Made by a program: the position numbers and the translations under genes. Shown here piece by piece: positions 35,082 to 43,626 of a stretch of 64,000 bases of DNA (position 1 is its first letter; the number at the start of each line of letters is the position of its first letter). The notes beneath the pieces are model-generated. The model was not told the origin of the DNA, did not search any database, and worked only from the letters and a program-made list of their open reading frames with translations. Origin of the DNA: an uncultured Pedosphaera sp. Lineage in GTDB: Bacteria > Verrucomicrobiota > Verrucomicrobiia > Limisphaerales > Pedosphaeraceae. The DNA is taken from positions 1-64,000 of the forward strand of contig CAIXFN010000035.1 of NCBI GenBank assembly GCA_903918755.1, given 5' to 3'.

Positions 35082-36272
35082 TCAAAGTTGTGGGTTTCGG
35101 CTGAACACGGGAGACGGTTCGATTCCGTCCGCGTTGGCGATGGCGTCGCGAATATCGTCCTGGACTTCCCCACTCGCATCATCTTCCACTTCTTCAAGCA
35201 GGGCGCGCGCAATGCCCCGGGCCGTTCCCGGTGCAGGCTGCTCATTAACGCGACGGAACAGCAGCACGTCCTCGTAAATGGACGCGCCGAACCGGTTCGT
35301 GAAGCAACGCTCGAAACTGCCTTCCTGATGGAAACCACCAAGGCTCGTCGCGATGTCGGCCACCAGCCGCGAATTTAGAATGGCCACTCCCCTCACGTTG
35401 GATTCCCTGCCAACCACCAACACAAGCTGGCCGCGCGCTTTCAGGCTCAGAGCAAAACTTTCCAGACCCGCCTCCATGTCGAGCGCATACTGAATCACCG
35501 TCCGAAACCGGTTGCCGCGATTTTTCCGATTCGAGCCCATCTCGCTGGCGGCGACATGCAGCAAGTCGAAGCCGAGCAGTTCCAGAATCGCCCGGTGGTT
35601 CTGATGATAGTTGAAGACGTTGATGTAGGGCGGACTCGTGACAATGAGTTCCGCCTCGGCGCGAACATAGCGATGGACTAGCCGCGCATCACAGAGCGAA
35701 GCCTCCAGCGTCGCCGTGGAATCTGTTAGGGCGAGCAGATGCCGCTTCACGCGCCCCAGTGCCGTAAAAATCGCCTGGTTGAGATTCGGCACACGGCAGC
35801 CCTCCGCCTCAAACAACGTGAGCAACGCCAGCAACGTCTCCGACTTGCTCTCCGTCCGCGAGAAAACCTCGCGGCCCAAGTCCAGGAGATTGGAAGCCCG
35901 CCCGCGATAATCCTCCACCGGATTGAACAACGGCAAATCCACGAACTCCGAAGTCGTGCCCCGGAACAGCCGCTCGACGCGATTCGCCAAAGCCATCCGC
36001 TCATCATGCGACAGCCGGGAGAGCGTGAAGAACCGCGACATCGCGTAAGCCGCTGGATTGATTTCAAAGCCGTGCGCTGCGCGATTCCTAGCCGCGCACT
36101 CCTGAAGCACCGTGCCGCTGCCACAGAACGGGTCAACCACCAGCCCCGTGCCCTCGTTGGCCTCGTCCAGCAGATACGCGACGAACTCCGGCGTAAATTG
36201 CCCGCGCCAGCCGAAGATGTTGCTCCGCGTCTTGTTCGTGACGTCCAGTTTTTGGCGGTCGAGGGTTTTCAT
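35082..36272 (-). CDS. Site-specific DNA amino-methyltransferase (TSPPY type)
   Basis: About 396 residues from the ATG at 36270-36272; a longer frame to 36401 would overlap the HNH gene and has no recognisable content. The S-adenosylmethionine-binding motif I is DPFCGSGT (47-54), and the catalytic motif IV is TSPPY (212-216) followed by INVFNYHQNH. TSPPY is typical of N4-cytosine enzymes, though N6-adenine enzymes can carry related motifs. The opening RQKLDVTNKTRSNIFGWRGQ is characteristic of type II methyltransferases of this architecture. It presumably modifies the site cut by the Bpu10I-like enzyme encoded three bases downstream, which makes the pair a self-contained restriction-modification unit. 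It starts 38 bases after the HNH gene. Confidence 0.88.
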   Translation of the reverse strand: MKTLDRQKLDVTNKTRSNIFGWRGQFTPEFVAYLLDEANEGTGLVVDPFCGSGTVLQECAARNRAAHGFEINPAAYAMSRFFTLSRLSHDERMALANRVERLFRGTTSEFVDLPLFNPVEDYRGRASNLLDLGREVFSRTESKSETLLALLTLFEAEGCRVPNLNQAIFTALGRVKRHLLALTDSTATLEASLCDARLVHRYVRAEAELIVTSPPYINVFNYHQNHRAILELLGFDLLHVAASEMGSNRKNRGNRFRTVIQYALDMEAGLESFALSLKARGQLVLVVGRESNVRGVAILNSRLVADIATSLGGFHQEGSFERCFTNRFGASIYEDVLLFRRVNEQPAPGTARGIARALLEEVEDDASGEVQDDIRDAIANADGIEPSPVFSRNPQL

Positions 36273-36310
36273 GGTCTGATGTGTGAAGGTTGGTTTGCCG
36301 AACAGTGGTC

Positions 36311-37924
36311 TCAGCCTTGAATCATCTTCATCAGATTGATACCCGAAGGCAGAACCTGTTGATTCTGCGGAGTCTTTCCTGACTCGAAAATGGTCTGCCA
36401 ATACTCCGGGTTCTGCTTTCCACCGAAGACCGTTTGTGAAAGTTCCCGATTAACCCACAGTGGCATCTTGGTCAGGCTCGTCAGGAAATTCTCTATGCTG
36501 TCCCAAAGAGGTTCGGGGAAACGATATTGGAATAGTTTCTCTTCGAGAATGGGTTTGCCGACGGTGATGAAGTAATTTTGAACAATCTGCCGCACCAGCC
36601 GCAACCAGGCGTAAAGAATCTCCTCACGACTTAAACGGTAAGCGCAAAGATGACCTTCTGGTATGTCCGCCCCTTTTTGGATTTGGCTCTCGACGCGGGC
36701 CGTGCCAATTGCGGGGTCATACTTTCCAGCATAAACTCGTTCCGCAACCAGGTTCATGAGTTTTTGGATTTGTTCTTTCTCCAACTCACGCGGATTTTCG
36801 TTTTCTTCCATCATGTGATTTAGCGGGGTCTCCAATGCATCGCCATAAATGAAAAACGAATAAAAGGTCTTCTCGACAGAACTATACGAGAGCGGGCGTT
36901 CTTTTCCTTTGCCGCCAAACTCAATGTAATCCTTGAGCTTGTTGTCAGGGTGGTGCGTGATGGCGTCGCGAACGGCGTCCAAAATGTAGCGCCTCATCTC
37001 TCGCCATTCGCCCTTGAAGTGGTTGACCAAGTCGCGTTCGGAAAAGTTCTCCGCGTCGGGCGATAAGCCACGGTCTTTGCGGTATCTTTCAAGGCGGTCT
37101 AGGAACAGGGCGCTGCCGAGGTGACGTTGCACAGATTTGTCGAACGCAATTTGCCGCAGTGTCGTGCCGGCATTCGTATTTGCTGTCAGCAAAATGTCGA
37201 GGTTGGGATTCAGGAAAACCCGGATGGGAATTTCGCGGACTCCAAGAAGAACCTGGGCGGTTGCCTTGTGCTGGCCGTCAAAGACAAGAACCTTTGTTTT
37301 GGATTCGCCCGGTTTTAATTCAGCCCACGCCAAGCAAACCTGAAGCTGTGGACGCTTTTTATGAAACTCCTCGATAAGGCCATTCAGACTGCCGCCAACG
37401 GCGCGCGGGTTGATGCGGTCATCGTGAAAAAGATACTCGATAGGCAACTTCACAAAGAAATACTGCAAGCCGCTTAATTCGTCGCGGTAGAGGGGAACAC
37501 GAGCAACGTCGTTTCTCTGCATATCGGGCAGCGTGTAGCACACCGAACCGTCTTCAACTCGCATTGGCAGTTCAAACGTTGCGCCTTTGTAATGGTGCAA
37601 GACATCTCCTAGATTTGGACTCCTGTTTGCGCTGGCCACCTCGTCCCGGATGGAGAGAAACCGGGCGAGGACGCGGGCAACTCGCAAATCGCTCGCCTGC
37701 TTTGAGCGATTACAGGATGCGTGCGTCAGAGCGAAATTGCTTGGGTCGTCTTTCCCGCCAACTTTGATCGGCTCTACATGGTCGATGTCGATTGCGTCGG
37801 CATGGAGCACCATGTCAATCGGCTTCTCGCAGATGAAACATTTACCCTTTTGCGTCTCGTGCAGGCGTTTTTCCAGTTCCTTCCGTTGGTCGGAGGATAA
37901 TGCGTGAAGATAAAGTGAGCCCAT
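36311..37924 (-). CDS. HNH endonuclease with a ParB-like DGQH domain
   Basis: A 537-residue cytoplasmic protein with two recognisable parts. Residues 29-75 form an HNH nuclease domain: C29-x2-C32, D48-H49 in IDIDHVEPI, N63, H68 and C71-N72. Around 216-235 the block VFDGQHKATAQVLLGVREIP resembles the ParB/sulfiredoxin fold and the DGQHR motif seen in DndB-type proteins. The rest is mainly helical, without membrane segments. DGQHR proteins occur in DNA-modification and defence systems such as Dnd and Dpd. Here it leads the cassette, eight bases after the fused hsdM stop, and precedes the methyltransferase, so a defence role is likely. By eye the gene is more AT-rich than its neighbours, which suggests transfer. 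Whether it is a nuclease effector, a regulator or a specificity partner is unknown. Confidence 0.75.
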   Translation of the reverse strand: MGSLYLHALSSDQRKELEKRLHETQKGKCFICEKPIDMVLHADAIDIDHVEPIKVGGKDDPSNFALTHASCNRSKQASDLRVARVLARFLSIRDEVASANRSPNLGDVLHHYKGATFELPMRVEDGSVCYTLPDMQRNDVARVPLYRDELSGLQYFFVKLPIEYLFHDDRINPRAVGGSLNGLIEEFHKKRPQLQVCLAWAELKPGESKTKVLVFDGQHKATAQVLLGVREIPIRVFLNPNLDILLTANTNAGTTLRQIAFDKSVQRHLGSALFLDRLERYRKDRGLSPDAENFSERDLVNHFKGEWREMRRYILDAVRDAITHHPDNKLKDYIEFGGKGKERPLSYSSVEKTFYSFFIYGDALETPLNHMMEENENPRELEKEQIQKLMNLVAERVYAGKYDPAIGTARVESQIQKGADIPEGHLCAYRLSREEILYAWLRLVRQIVQNYFITVGKPILEEKLFQYRFPEPLWDSIENFLTSLTKMPLWVNRELSQTVFGGKQNPEYWQTIFESGKTPQNQQVLPSGINLMKMIQG

Positions 37925-37931
37925 AGTAGTC

Positions 37932-39053
37932 CTATTCTTCCATTCCCATTTTCAACGACACTTCTTCAGCGATGCCTTCTTCGGTGGCGTATTCGAGGTC
38001 GTCTTCGGTAATTTTCATCGAGCAAGAATGCGCGCTTTTTGTTGTGTTGGCCATGATGAATCCGGCGCGGTCCTTGGCATTGTCGGTGCGCGGCAGGCCG
38101 AAGGGGAAGCGGCGACCTGGTCCAACCATGTCTTTCAATCGTTCCTTGTCCACGGCGTTGACGTTGAACGGCGGGTTGGCGAGGACGAAGTCGAAGCGGC
38201 CGGTGGCGTCGTGCGGGTCGTCGTAGTAGCTGTTGATGTTGCCGCCGTGTTTGATTTCGCCCTCCAGTCCGTGCACGGCGAGGTTCAGGCGGCAGAGGCG
38301 GCCGGTTTCGTCGGTTTTCTCGACGCCGTGGATGGAGAGTTCGGCGGCGGGATTCTTCTTATGCTCGGAGACGAAGCGCGCCGAGGAGACAAACATGCCG
38401 CCCGAACCGCACGCGGGGTCGAGGATGCGCCCGTGATAGGGCTCGATGACTTCGGTCAAGAGGCGGACAATGCTGCTGGGGGTGTAGAATTCGCCGCCGC
38501 CCTGGCCCTCGCTCATGGCGAATTCACCGAGGAAATATTCGTAGATGCGGCCGAAGGCGTCGTAGTCCAGCAAGGCGGGAATTTCGGAGACCTTTTTCAG
38601 GAGTTCCTTGAGGAGCGTGCTGGTGAAGAGGTTGTAGGTCTTGGGCAGGACGCCGGCGAGTTGCGGGTTGTGCTTCTCGATGTCGCGCATGGCGGCATTG
38701 ACTTTCGACCCGATGTTTTCGGCTTCGGGACGGTTGAGCAGGTAATCGAAGCGCGCCTCGGCGGGCAGGTAAAGAATGCCTTCGGCGTGGTAGGCGGCGG
38801 GTTCGTCTGCGCGTCCGCCTTCGCCAAGGCTACGGCGCGACGGGCGAGCTGTTTCAGCCTGCTTCAACAGCTTCGCCCGCTGGCTGGCGAAACGGACTTC
38901 GGCGAAGCGGAGGAAGATCAGGCCGAGGACGGGGGCGGAGTATTCCTGGGCTTTGAGGCCGGAGTTGGCGCGGAATTGGTCCGCGGCATCCCAGAGGCGC
39001 TTTTCGAGCGCGGCGTTGCCGGCGTCTTTTTCCGATGGAGCGATCCAAATCAT
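37932..39053 (-). CDS. hsdM: Type I methyltransferase HsdM, truncated and fused to a ThiC-like tail
   Basis: 373 residues, against about 490-520 for an intact HsdM. The N-terminal helical domain and the catalytic core are recognisable: YEYFLGEFAMSEGQGGGEFY, motif I LDPACGSGGMF (near 211) and motif IV NPPFN (near 293). After FPFGLPRTDNA about 16 conserved residues are missing, then KDRAGFIMANTT follows, and HsdM homology ends. The last 31 residues (CSMKITEDDLEYATEEG onwards) resemble the C-terminal part of ThiC instead. Residues about 66-86 are an in-frame repeat-derived insert containing RRSLGEGG. With the target-recognition subunit HsdS absent and these defects, function is doubtful. It is the first gene of the island, eight bases before the HNH gene. 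Confidence 0.85.
   Translation of the reverse strand: MIWIAPSEKDAGNAALEKRLWDAADQFRANSGLKAQEYSAPVLGLIFLRFAEVRFASQRAKLLKQAETARPSRRSLGEGGRADEPAAYHAEGILYLPAEARFDYLLNRPEAENIGSKVNAAMRDIEKHNPQLAGVLPKTYNLFTSTLLKELLKKVSEIPALLDYDAFGRIYEYFLGEFAMSEGQGGGEFYTPSSIVRLLTEVIEPYHGRILDPACGSGGMFVSSARFVSEHKKNPAAELSIHGVEKTDETGRLCRLNLAVHGLEGEIKHGGNINSYYDDPHDATGRFDFVLANPPFNVNAVDKERLKDMVGPGRRFPFGLPRTDNAKDRAGFIMANTTKSAHSCSMKITEDDLEYATEEGIAEEVSLKMGMEE
37935..38027 (-). pseudogene. Fragment resembling the 3' part of thiC, fused to hsdM
   Basis: Thirty-one codons in the hsdM frame encode SCSMKITEDDLEYATEEG and then GIAEEVSLKMGMEE. ThiC (phosphomethylpyrimidine synthase) proteins end in a similar way, with a CSMKITED-type segment that includes the last cluster cysteine, then a helix with GIxEExxLxxGMEE. 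The usual final 10-15 residues are absent, replaced by TAG. Only one of the three cluster cysteines remains, so the piece has no enzymatic role. The match is from memory of the family. Confidence 0.55.
38796..38858. repeat. In-frame dispersed repeat inside hsdM (RRSLGEGG-encoding)
   Basis: The plus-strand sequence CCGCCTTCGCCAAGGCTACG at about 38816-38835 matches the motif found between genes near 29848-29865 (CCGTCTTCGCCAAGGCTACG). On the minus strand it encodes RRSLGEGGRA within HsdM residues 66-86, a place where other HsdM proteins have only a short loop. The frame is kept. This shows the repeat family also enters coding sequence. Confidence 0.65.
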
Positions 39054-39164
39054 ATTCCGTGGTCCTTTGGGCTAATCCAGATGGAAGCGTAGTCAGAACG
39101 GGGCGGGAGGCAAAGTGAAAACGGATAGGGAGTGAATGCGGATGATCGGCAAGGGGAGAATTTT

Positions 39165-39238
39165 GGACAGGATGGACAGGATGGATGGAATGGGCGCGGG
39201 GGCGGAGTGGACAGGATGTACAGGATTTGCAGGATTGC
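39165..39238. repeat. ACAGGAT repeat cluster
   Basis: Contains GGACAGGATGGACAGGATGG at its left end and GGACAGGATGTACAGGATTT at its right end, separated by a GC-rich stretch. The motif is the one that builds the hairpin arms of the 201-bp array at 28.7-29.4 kb, here in direct orientation only. Confidence 0.6.
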
Positions 39239-39305
39239 CGGAGTGGAAGCGGGGAGGGGATTGGGTCGCACTTTCAGCGCTTGGGGCATTTTGTTGGGGT
39301 GAGTT

Positions 39306-39338
39306 CCTGGGGCGCCGCAAGGGGCGCTTTGCCCCAGG
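39306..39338. repeat. GGGGC hairpin element
   Basis: CCTGGGGC (39306-39313) and GCCCCAGG (39331-39338) form a perfect 8-bp stem around a GC-rich loop that itself contains GCGCC and GGCGC. It lies between two ACAGGAT clusters and is probably another small dispersed palindrome; there is no T-run to support a terminator. Confidence 0.5.
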
Positions 39339-39384
39339 CTGGGTTTGGGGCGCACCTTTGGTGCTGGGGAGGGCAAGCGGGGGT

Positions 39385-39692
39385 GAGGGAATTCACAGGA
39401 TGACAGGATGGACATGATGGACAGGATTCCGGGTACCGAGCCGGGAATATTGGTGGGCGAGGGGGAAGATTGCTGGTCGGCCATCGTCGCGGGCCACGCA
39501 AATTCCACGGGCTCAGGAGGCCTGTTGCCTTTCTTGGCAATTCAGCTTTCCCACTCCGCGCCTCCGCGTCTCCGCGTGAAATAGTTCCTTGGGCAGTTTT
39601 CCCCCTCAGTTTCCTCGGTTACCTCCTGTTTAAACTTTGGCACACGGAGCGGAGGGAATTGACAGGATGGACATGATAGACAGGATTCCGGA
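39385..39692. repeat. Direct repeat pair of ACAGGAT type
   Basis: Two segments, 39385-39433 and 39652-39692, both open with GAGGGAATT and share ACAGGATGGACATGAT, then a GACAGGATTCCGG end. They are 267 bases apart and differ by one inserted block and two substitutions. The sequence between them has no gene and may be part of one composite repeat. Confidence 0.6.
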
Positions 39693-40019
39693 AACGGAAG
39701 GGATACAACCTTTCACAGAAGTTCGCGACCCATGCTTCGCTTACAGCTACGCAGGGCAGGAAGGTCGCGAAGGGAGGCACCACAGGAGCGAACAGACCCG
39801 GATTCTTAGCCGGCAAAGTGCGGGGGTCTTCCTCTTCAGCCCCAATAGACCCGTTCCCTTTTGTGCGCTATGTGACTTAATGTGGCCAAGCCTCCGTTTG
39901 TTTTGCCGCTTTTTGCATCGGTTCGCAATTTGCCGAAAATGGCTGTTTTTCGGCTCCAGGATTTGGGCGTTTTTGGCAAATTTCTTGACTTCCGGGCGGG
40001 TTTTTTGCCTGCTGCTGGG

Positions 40020-42164
40020 ATGCTGATCAAATCATGGACGGTTGGGTGGGCCGGGCAATGGTTGAGGGTGGCTTGCTTGTTGACGGGCGTTGGAGTCGCG
40101 GCGGGGATTCTGGCTGTCCCGGCGACGGCGACGGCGGCGGCTCCCGCGCGGGCGATGGAATTGGAGGATTTGTTTCGTCTGAAGCGGTTGGCGGATCCGC
40201 AGATTTCGCCCGATGGGCATTGGGTGGCTTATACGGTCACGGAGGTGGAAAAAGCGGAGAATCGTTCGCGCAGCCGGATCTGGCTCGTGTCCAGCGCGGG
40301 CGGGCCGGCGCGGCAATTTACCAATGGTCCCAAGCATGATCGTCATCCGCGGTGGTCGCCGGATGGCAAGTGGCTGGCGTTTGAGTCGGATCGCACCGGG
40401 AAGGCGCAGATTTACCTGATGCCGGTCGCCGGCGGGGAAGCGCGGGCTTTGACGTCCATCGCCACGGAGGCCGGGCAGCCGGTGTGGTCGCCGGATGGCA
40501 AACGGCTGGCGTTTGTCTCGGCGGTGTTGCCGCAGTTTTCCACTTTGCCTCCCGGGGAGAGCGACAAGGCGAATCAAAAGCACGATGACGACCAGGAAAA
40601 GAGCAAGGTGAAGGCCCGGATTTTCACGAAACTGCTGTACCGGCATTGGGACAGTTGGGTGGAGGGCAAGCGGTTGCATGTGTTTGTAATTCCGGTGCGG
40701 GACGGAGCGGCGGCGGGGGAAGCGCAGGATTGGACGCCCGGCGATCGCGATGGGGTGCCGGCGGCGAGCACTTTTTCGGGCGGGGATGAATTTGACTTTT
40801 CACCGGATGGCCACGAGCTGGCCTATACCGCCACGCCGACTCCGGCGCGCGAGGAGGCCTGGAGCACGGATCACGATATTTACACGGTGAATTTGGAGAC
40901 CGGCGAGCGCAAACAGGTCACGCAAAACAAGGCGGCGGACGGGTTGCCGCGGTATTCGCCCGATGGAAAATTCATCGCCTATCGCGCCCAGTCGCGGCCG
41001 GGGGCGGAGGCGGATCGCTGGCAATTGATGGTTTACGAGCGGGCCACGGGCCAGAGTCGGTCGTTGTCGGCTGATTTTGACACGTCGGTGGAGGGGTATG
41101 TCTGGACCCCGAAGAGCGACGCCTTGTATCTGGAGGCGGAGGAGCAGGGCAACCGCCCCATCTGGAAGCTGGCGTTGGCCGGCGGGGCCGTGCAGAAAGT
41201 GGTGGCGGACGCGGTGAACGGCGAAATCGCGTTGTCCGGGGCCGGGGATCGGCTGGTGTTTTCCCACCAGGCGCTGACACGGCCGGTGGAGATTTGCCAG
41301 GTGCGGGTGGGCGAGGGGGCATCGCCGGCCACGGGCGCGCAGTTGGTCCGGCTTTCGCATGCCAATGATGAGATCTTTGCGGACCTGGCGGTGAGCGAGC
41401 CGGAGTCCGTATGGTTCACGGGGGCGGCCGGAGCCAAGGTGCAGATGTGGATCGTGAAGCCACCGCATTTCGATGCCGCGAAGCAATATCCGCTGGTTTT
41501 CTGGGTGCACGGCGGGCCGCAGTCCGCGTTCATGAATTCCTGGTCGTATCGGTGGAACGCCCAGTTGTGGGCCGCGCAAGGCTACGTGCTGGCGCTGCCG
41601 AATCCGCGGGGCAGCCCGGGGTTTGGACAGAAATTTGTGGATGAAATCAGTCGTGATTGGGGCGGCAAGGTGTTCGAGGATTTGATGGCCGGATTGGCCG
41701 AGATGGAAGCCAAGCCGTATGTGGATCGCACCCGGATGGCGGCGGCGGGGGCGTCGTATGGCGGCTACATGATGAATTGGTTCCAGGGTCACACCGACAA
41801 ATTCAAGACCCTGGTGACCCATGACGGCGTGTTCAATTTCTGGAGCATGTATGGCTCGACGGAGGAACTGTGGTTTGAGGAATGGGAGCACGGGGTGCCG
41901 TGGCAGGATCCGGATTTTGACAAATTCTCGCCGCATCGTTTCGTGGCGAATTTCAAGACACCCAACCTGATCATCCATGGCGAGCAGGATTTTCGGGTGC
42001 CGGCCACGGAAGGGCTCAGCGTTTTCACCGTCTTGCAGCGCAAGGGGATCCCTTCCAAAATGCTCTACTTCCCGGATGAAGGTCACTGGGTGTTGAAACC
42101 GCAGAACAGCGAGCTTTGGCATCGCACCATCTTCGCCTGGCTGGAAGATTACTTGAAAAAGTAG
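40020..42164 (+). CDS. Exported S9 family prolyl oligopeptidase-like peptidase
   Basis: A 714-residue exported peptidase. The ATG at 40020 starts a signal peptide (AGQWLRVACLLTGVGVAAGI, then TATAAAPARA); the frame is open to 39882 but that part lacks coding character. Residues about 45-440 form a WD40-like propeller (ISPDGHWVAYTV, PRWSPDGKWLAFESD, PVWSPDGKRLAFVS and further blades). Residues about 460-714 form the alpha/beta-hydrolase domain: FWVHGGPQSAFMNSW, the nucleophile serine in AAGASYGGYM (near 578), the acid in IHGEQDFRVP (near 656) and the histidine in DEGHWV (near 687). Members of this family cut short peptides, often with dipeptidyl or acylaminoacyl peptidase activity. It is probably periplasmic and involved in peptide scavenging. 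Confidence 0.9.
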   Translation: MLIKSWTVGWAGQWLRVACLLTGVGVAAGILAVPATATAAAPARAMELEDLFRLKRLADPQISPDGHWVAYTVTEVEKAENRSRSRIWLVSSAGGPARQFTNGPKHDRHPRWSPDGKWLAFESDRTGKAQIYLMPVAGGEARALTSIATEAGQPVWSPDGKRLAFVSAVLPQFSTLPPGESDKANQKHDDDQEKSKVKARIFTKLLYRHWDSWVEGKRLHVFVIPVRDGAAAGEAQDWTPGDRDGVPAASTFSGGDEFDFSPDGHELAYTATPTPAREEAWSTDHDIYTVNLETGERKQVTQNKAADGLPRYSPDGKFIAYRAQSRPGAEADRWQLMVYERATGQSRSLSADFDTSVEGYVWTPKSDALYLEAEEQGNRPIWKLALAGGAVQKVVADAVNGEIALSGAGDRLVFSHQALTRPVEICQVRVGEGASPATGAQLVRLSHANDEIFADLAVSEPESVWFTGAAGAKVQMWIVKPPHFDAAKQYPLVFWVHGGPQSAFMNSWSYRWNAQLWAAQGYVLALPNPRGSPGFGQKFVDEISRDWGGKVFEDLMAGLAEMEAKPYVDRTRMAAAGASYGGYMMNWFQGHTDKFKTLVTHDGVFNFWSMYGSTEELWFEEWEHGVPWQDPDFDKFSPHRFVANFKTPNLIIHGEQDFRVPATEGLSVFTVLQRKGIPSKMLYFPDEGHWVLKPQNSELWHRTIFAWLEDYLKK

Positions 42165-42340
42165 GACTGGATTTCTGCGGGAGCGTTCAGCGCTGGCGGG
42201 AATTTCGGACGGCCGATCCGTTCGTGCCAACGCGCCGATTCGCCCCATTCTCCGCGCCGGGAGGTGCCAAAAGTGTCGGTTACCCGGGGAAAAGCAAGGC
42301 GATGGGGTCCGCTTGACTTTCATCTTCCGGCCCGCAAAAT

Positions 42341-43615
42341 GTGGGCGTGGTCACGAAAAAATCTAAAGCAGTGGAACGCGCCTATGTCCTGGCCAAAGAA
42401 CGTTACGCCGGTATGGGCGTGGATGTCGGCGAGGCGCTAAAGCAATTGGTCCGCATTCCCGTTTCGCTGCACTGCTGGCAGGGTGATGATGTGCGGGGAT
42501 TTGAGGATTCGGGCACCGAACTGGGCGGGGGATTGGCGGTCACCGGGAACTATCCGGGCCGGGCCCGGACCCCCGGGGAACTGCGGACGGATTTGGAAAA
42601 GGCCCTTTCCCTCATTCCGGGGCGGCACCGGCTGAACCTGCACGCCTGTTATGCGGAGACAGGAGGCAAGAAGGTGGACCGCAACGAATTGAACCCGGGC
42701 CACTTCCAAGGGTGGATCGAATGGGCCCGGCAACAGGATTTGGGCCTGGATTTTAATCCCACGTTTTTCGCGCACCCCAAGGCGGCGGACGGCTACACCC
42801 TGTCGCATCGGGACCCGGCCATTCGCAAATTCTGGGTGGAACACGGCATCCTCTGTCGGCAAATCGGGGCGGCGATGGGCAAGGCGCTGGGGACTCCGTG
42901 CGTGACGAATCTGTGGATCCCGGACGGCAGCAAGGACACCCCCGCCGACCGCCGAGCGCCCCGCGAGCGGTTGGTGGAATCGCTGGATGCCATTTTCAAG
43001 CCGCCCTTGTCCCACCGATGGAACCGCGATGCCGTGGAACCCAAACTATTTGGGATCGGCAGCGAGAGTTATGTGGTGGGTTCTCACGAGTTTTATCTCG
43101 GCTACGCGATCACCCGGAAGAAATTGCTTTGTCTCGACGCCGGTCATTTTCATCCCACGGAATCGATCGCGGACAAGCTTTCGGCGGTCATGCAATACCT
43201 GCCGGAAATCCTCCTGCATGTCAGCCGCGGCGTGCGCTGGGACAGCGATCATGTGGTGACTTTCAGCGATGACCTGCAGGCCATTGCGCGGGAGATCATC
43301 GCCAATGGGTACGCGGAGCAGGTGCATATTGGACTGGATTATTTTGACGCCAGCATCAACCGCATCGCCGCCTGGACCGTGGGGACGCGGAACATGATCC
43401 GCGCCCTGCTGCTGGCTCTGCTGGAGCCGCCGGCCATCCGCGCCGCGGAAGCCGGGGATGACCTTACCTCCCGCCTGGCTCTGCAGGAGGAGGCCCGGGG
43501 ACTGCCCTGGGGGGCGGTGTGGGATTATTACTGCCTGAGCCAGAATGTACCGGTAGGGCAGGCCTGGCTGGGCGAAGTGCGGCGGCACGAGCAGGACGTG
43601 CTGGCCCTCCGTTAG
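42341..43615 (+). CDS. rhaA: L-rhamnose isomerase
   Basis: A 424-residue enzyme that converts L-rhamnose to L-rhamnulose, the first step of rhamnose breakdown, in the cytoplasm. Family landmarks are [69 protein letters not shown] and [11 protein letters not shown]; the last two carry metal ligands. The start is a GTG at 42341, with an alternative GTG two codons later, and no ATG precedes the conserved region. It heads an operon with an ABC sugar transporter. A TTGACT at 42313-42318 followed 17 bases on by AAAATG is a possible promoter, though it would leave almost no leader. Confidence 0.92.
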   Translation: MGVVTKKSKAVERAYVLAKERYAGMGVDVGEALKQLVRIPVSLHCWQGDDVRGFEDSGTELGGGLAVTGNYPGRARTPGELRTDLEKALSLIPGRHRLNLHACYAETGGKKVDRNELNPGHFQGWIEWARQQDLGLDFNPTFFAHPKAADGYTLSHRDPAIRKFWVEHGILCRQIGAAMGKALGTPCVTNLWIPDGSKDTPADRRAPRERLVESLDAIFKPPLSHRWNRDAVEPKLFGIGSESYVVGSHEFYLGYAITRKKLLCLDAGHFHPTESIADKLSAVMQYLPEILLHVSRGVRWDSDHVVTFSDDLQAIAREIIANGYAEQVHIGLDYFDASINRIAAWTVGTRNMIRALLLALLEPPAIRAAEAGDDLTSRLALQEEARGLPWGAVWDYYCLSQNVPVGQAWLGEVRRHEQDVLALR

Positions 43616-43626
43616 TTTGCGGACGC

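Larger units (their letters stand above)
39054..40019. other. Intergenic region of about 970 bases with ACAGGAT repeats
   Basis: Lies between the start of hsdM (minus) and the S9 peptidase (plus), so promoters for both must be here. No credible gene is seen; the short frames read through repeats. It holds three clusters of ACAGGAT motifs (39165-39238, 39385-39433, 39652-39692), a GGGGC hairpin (39306-39338) and a sequence near 39741-39765 related to the GGGCAGG repeats at 29.9 kb. A TTGACT hexamer at 39985-39990 lies upstream of the peptidase start, but no fitting -10 box is evident. Confidence 0.6.

Noticed and set aside
42313-42341. Promoter with TTGACT and AAAATG for rhaA
   Set aside because: The -10 position would fall on the start codon, giving a leaderless transcript at best; I mention it only in the rhaA entry.
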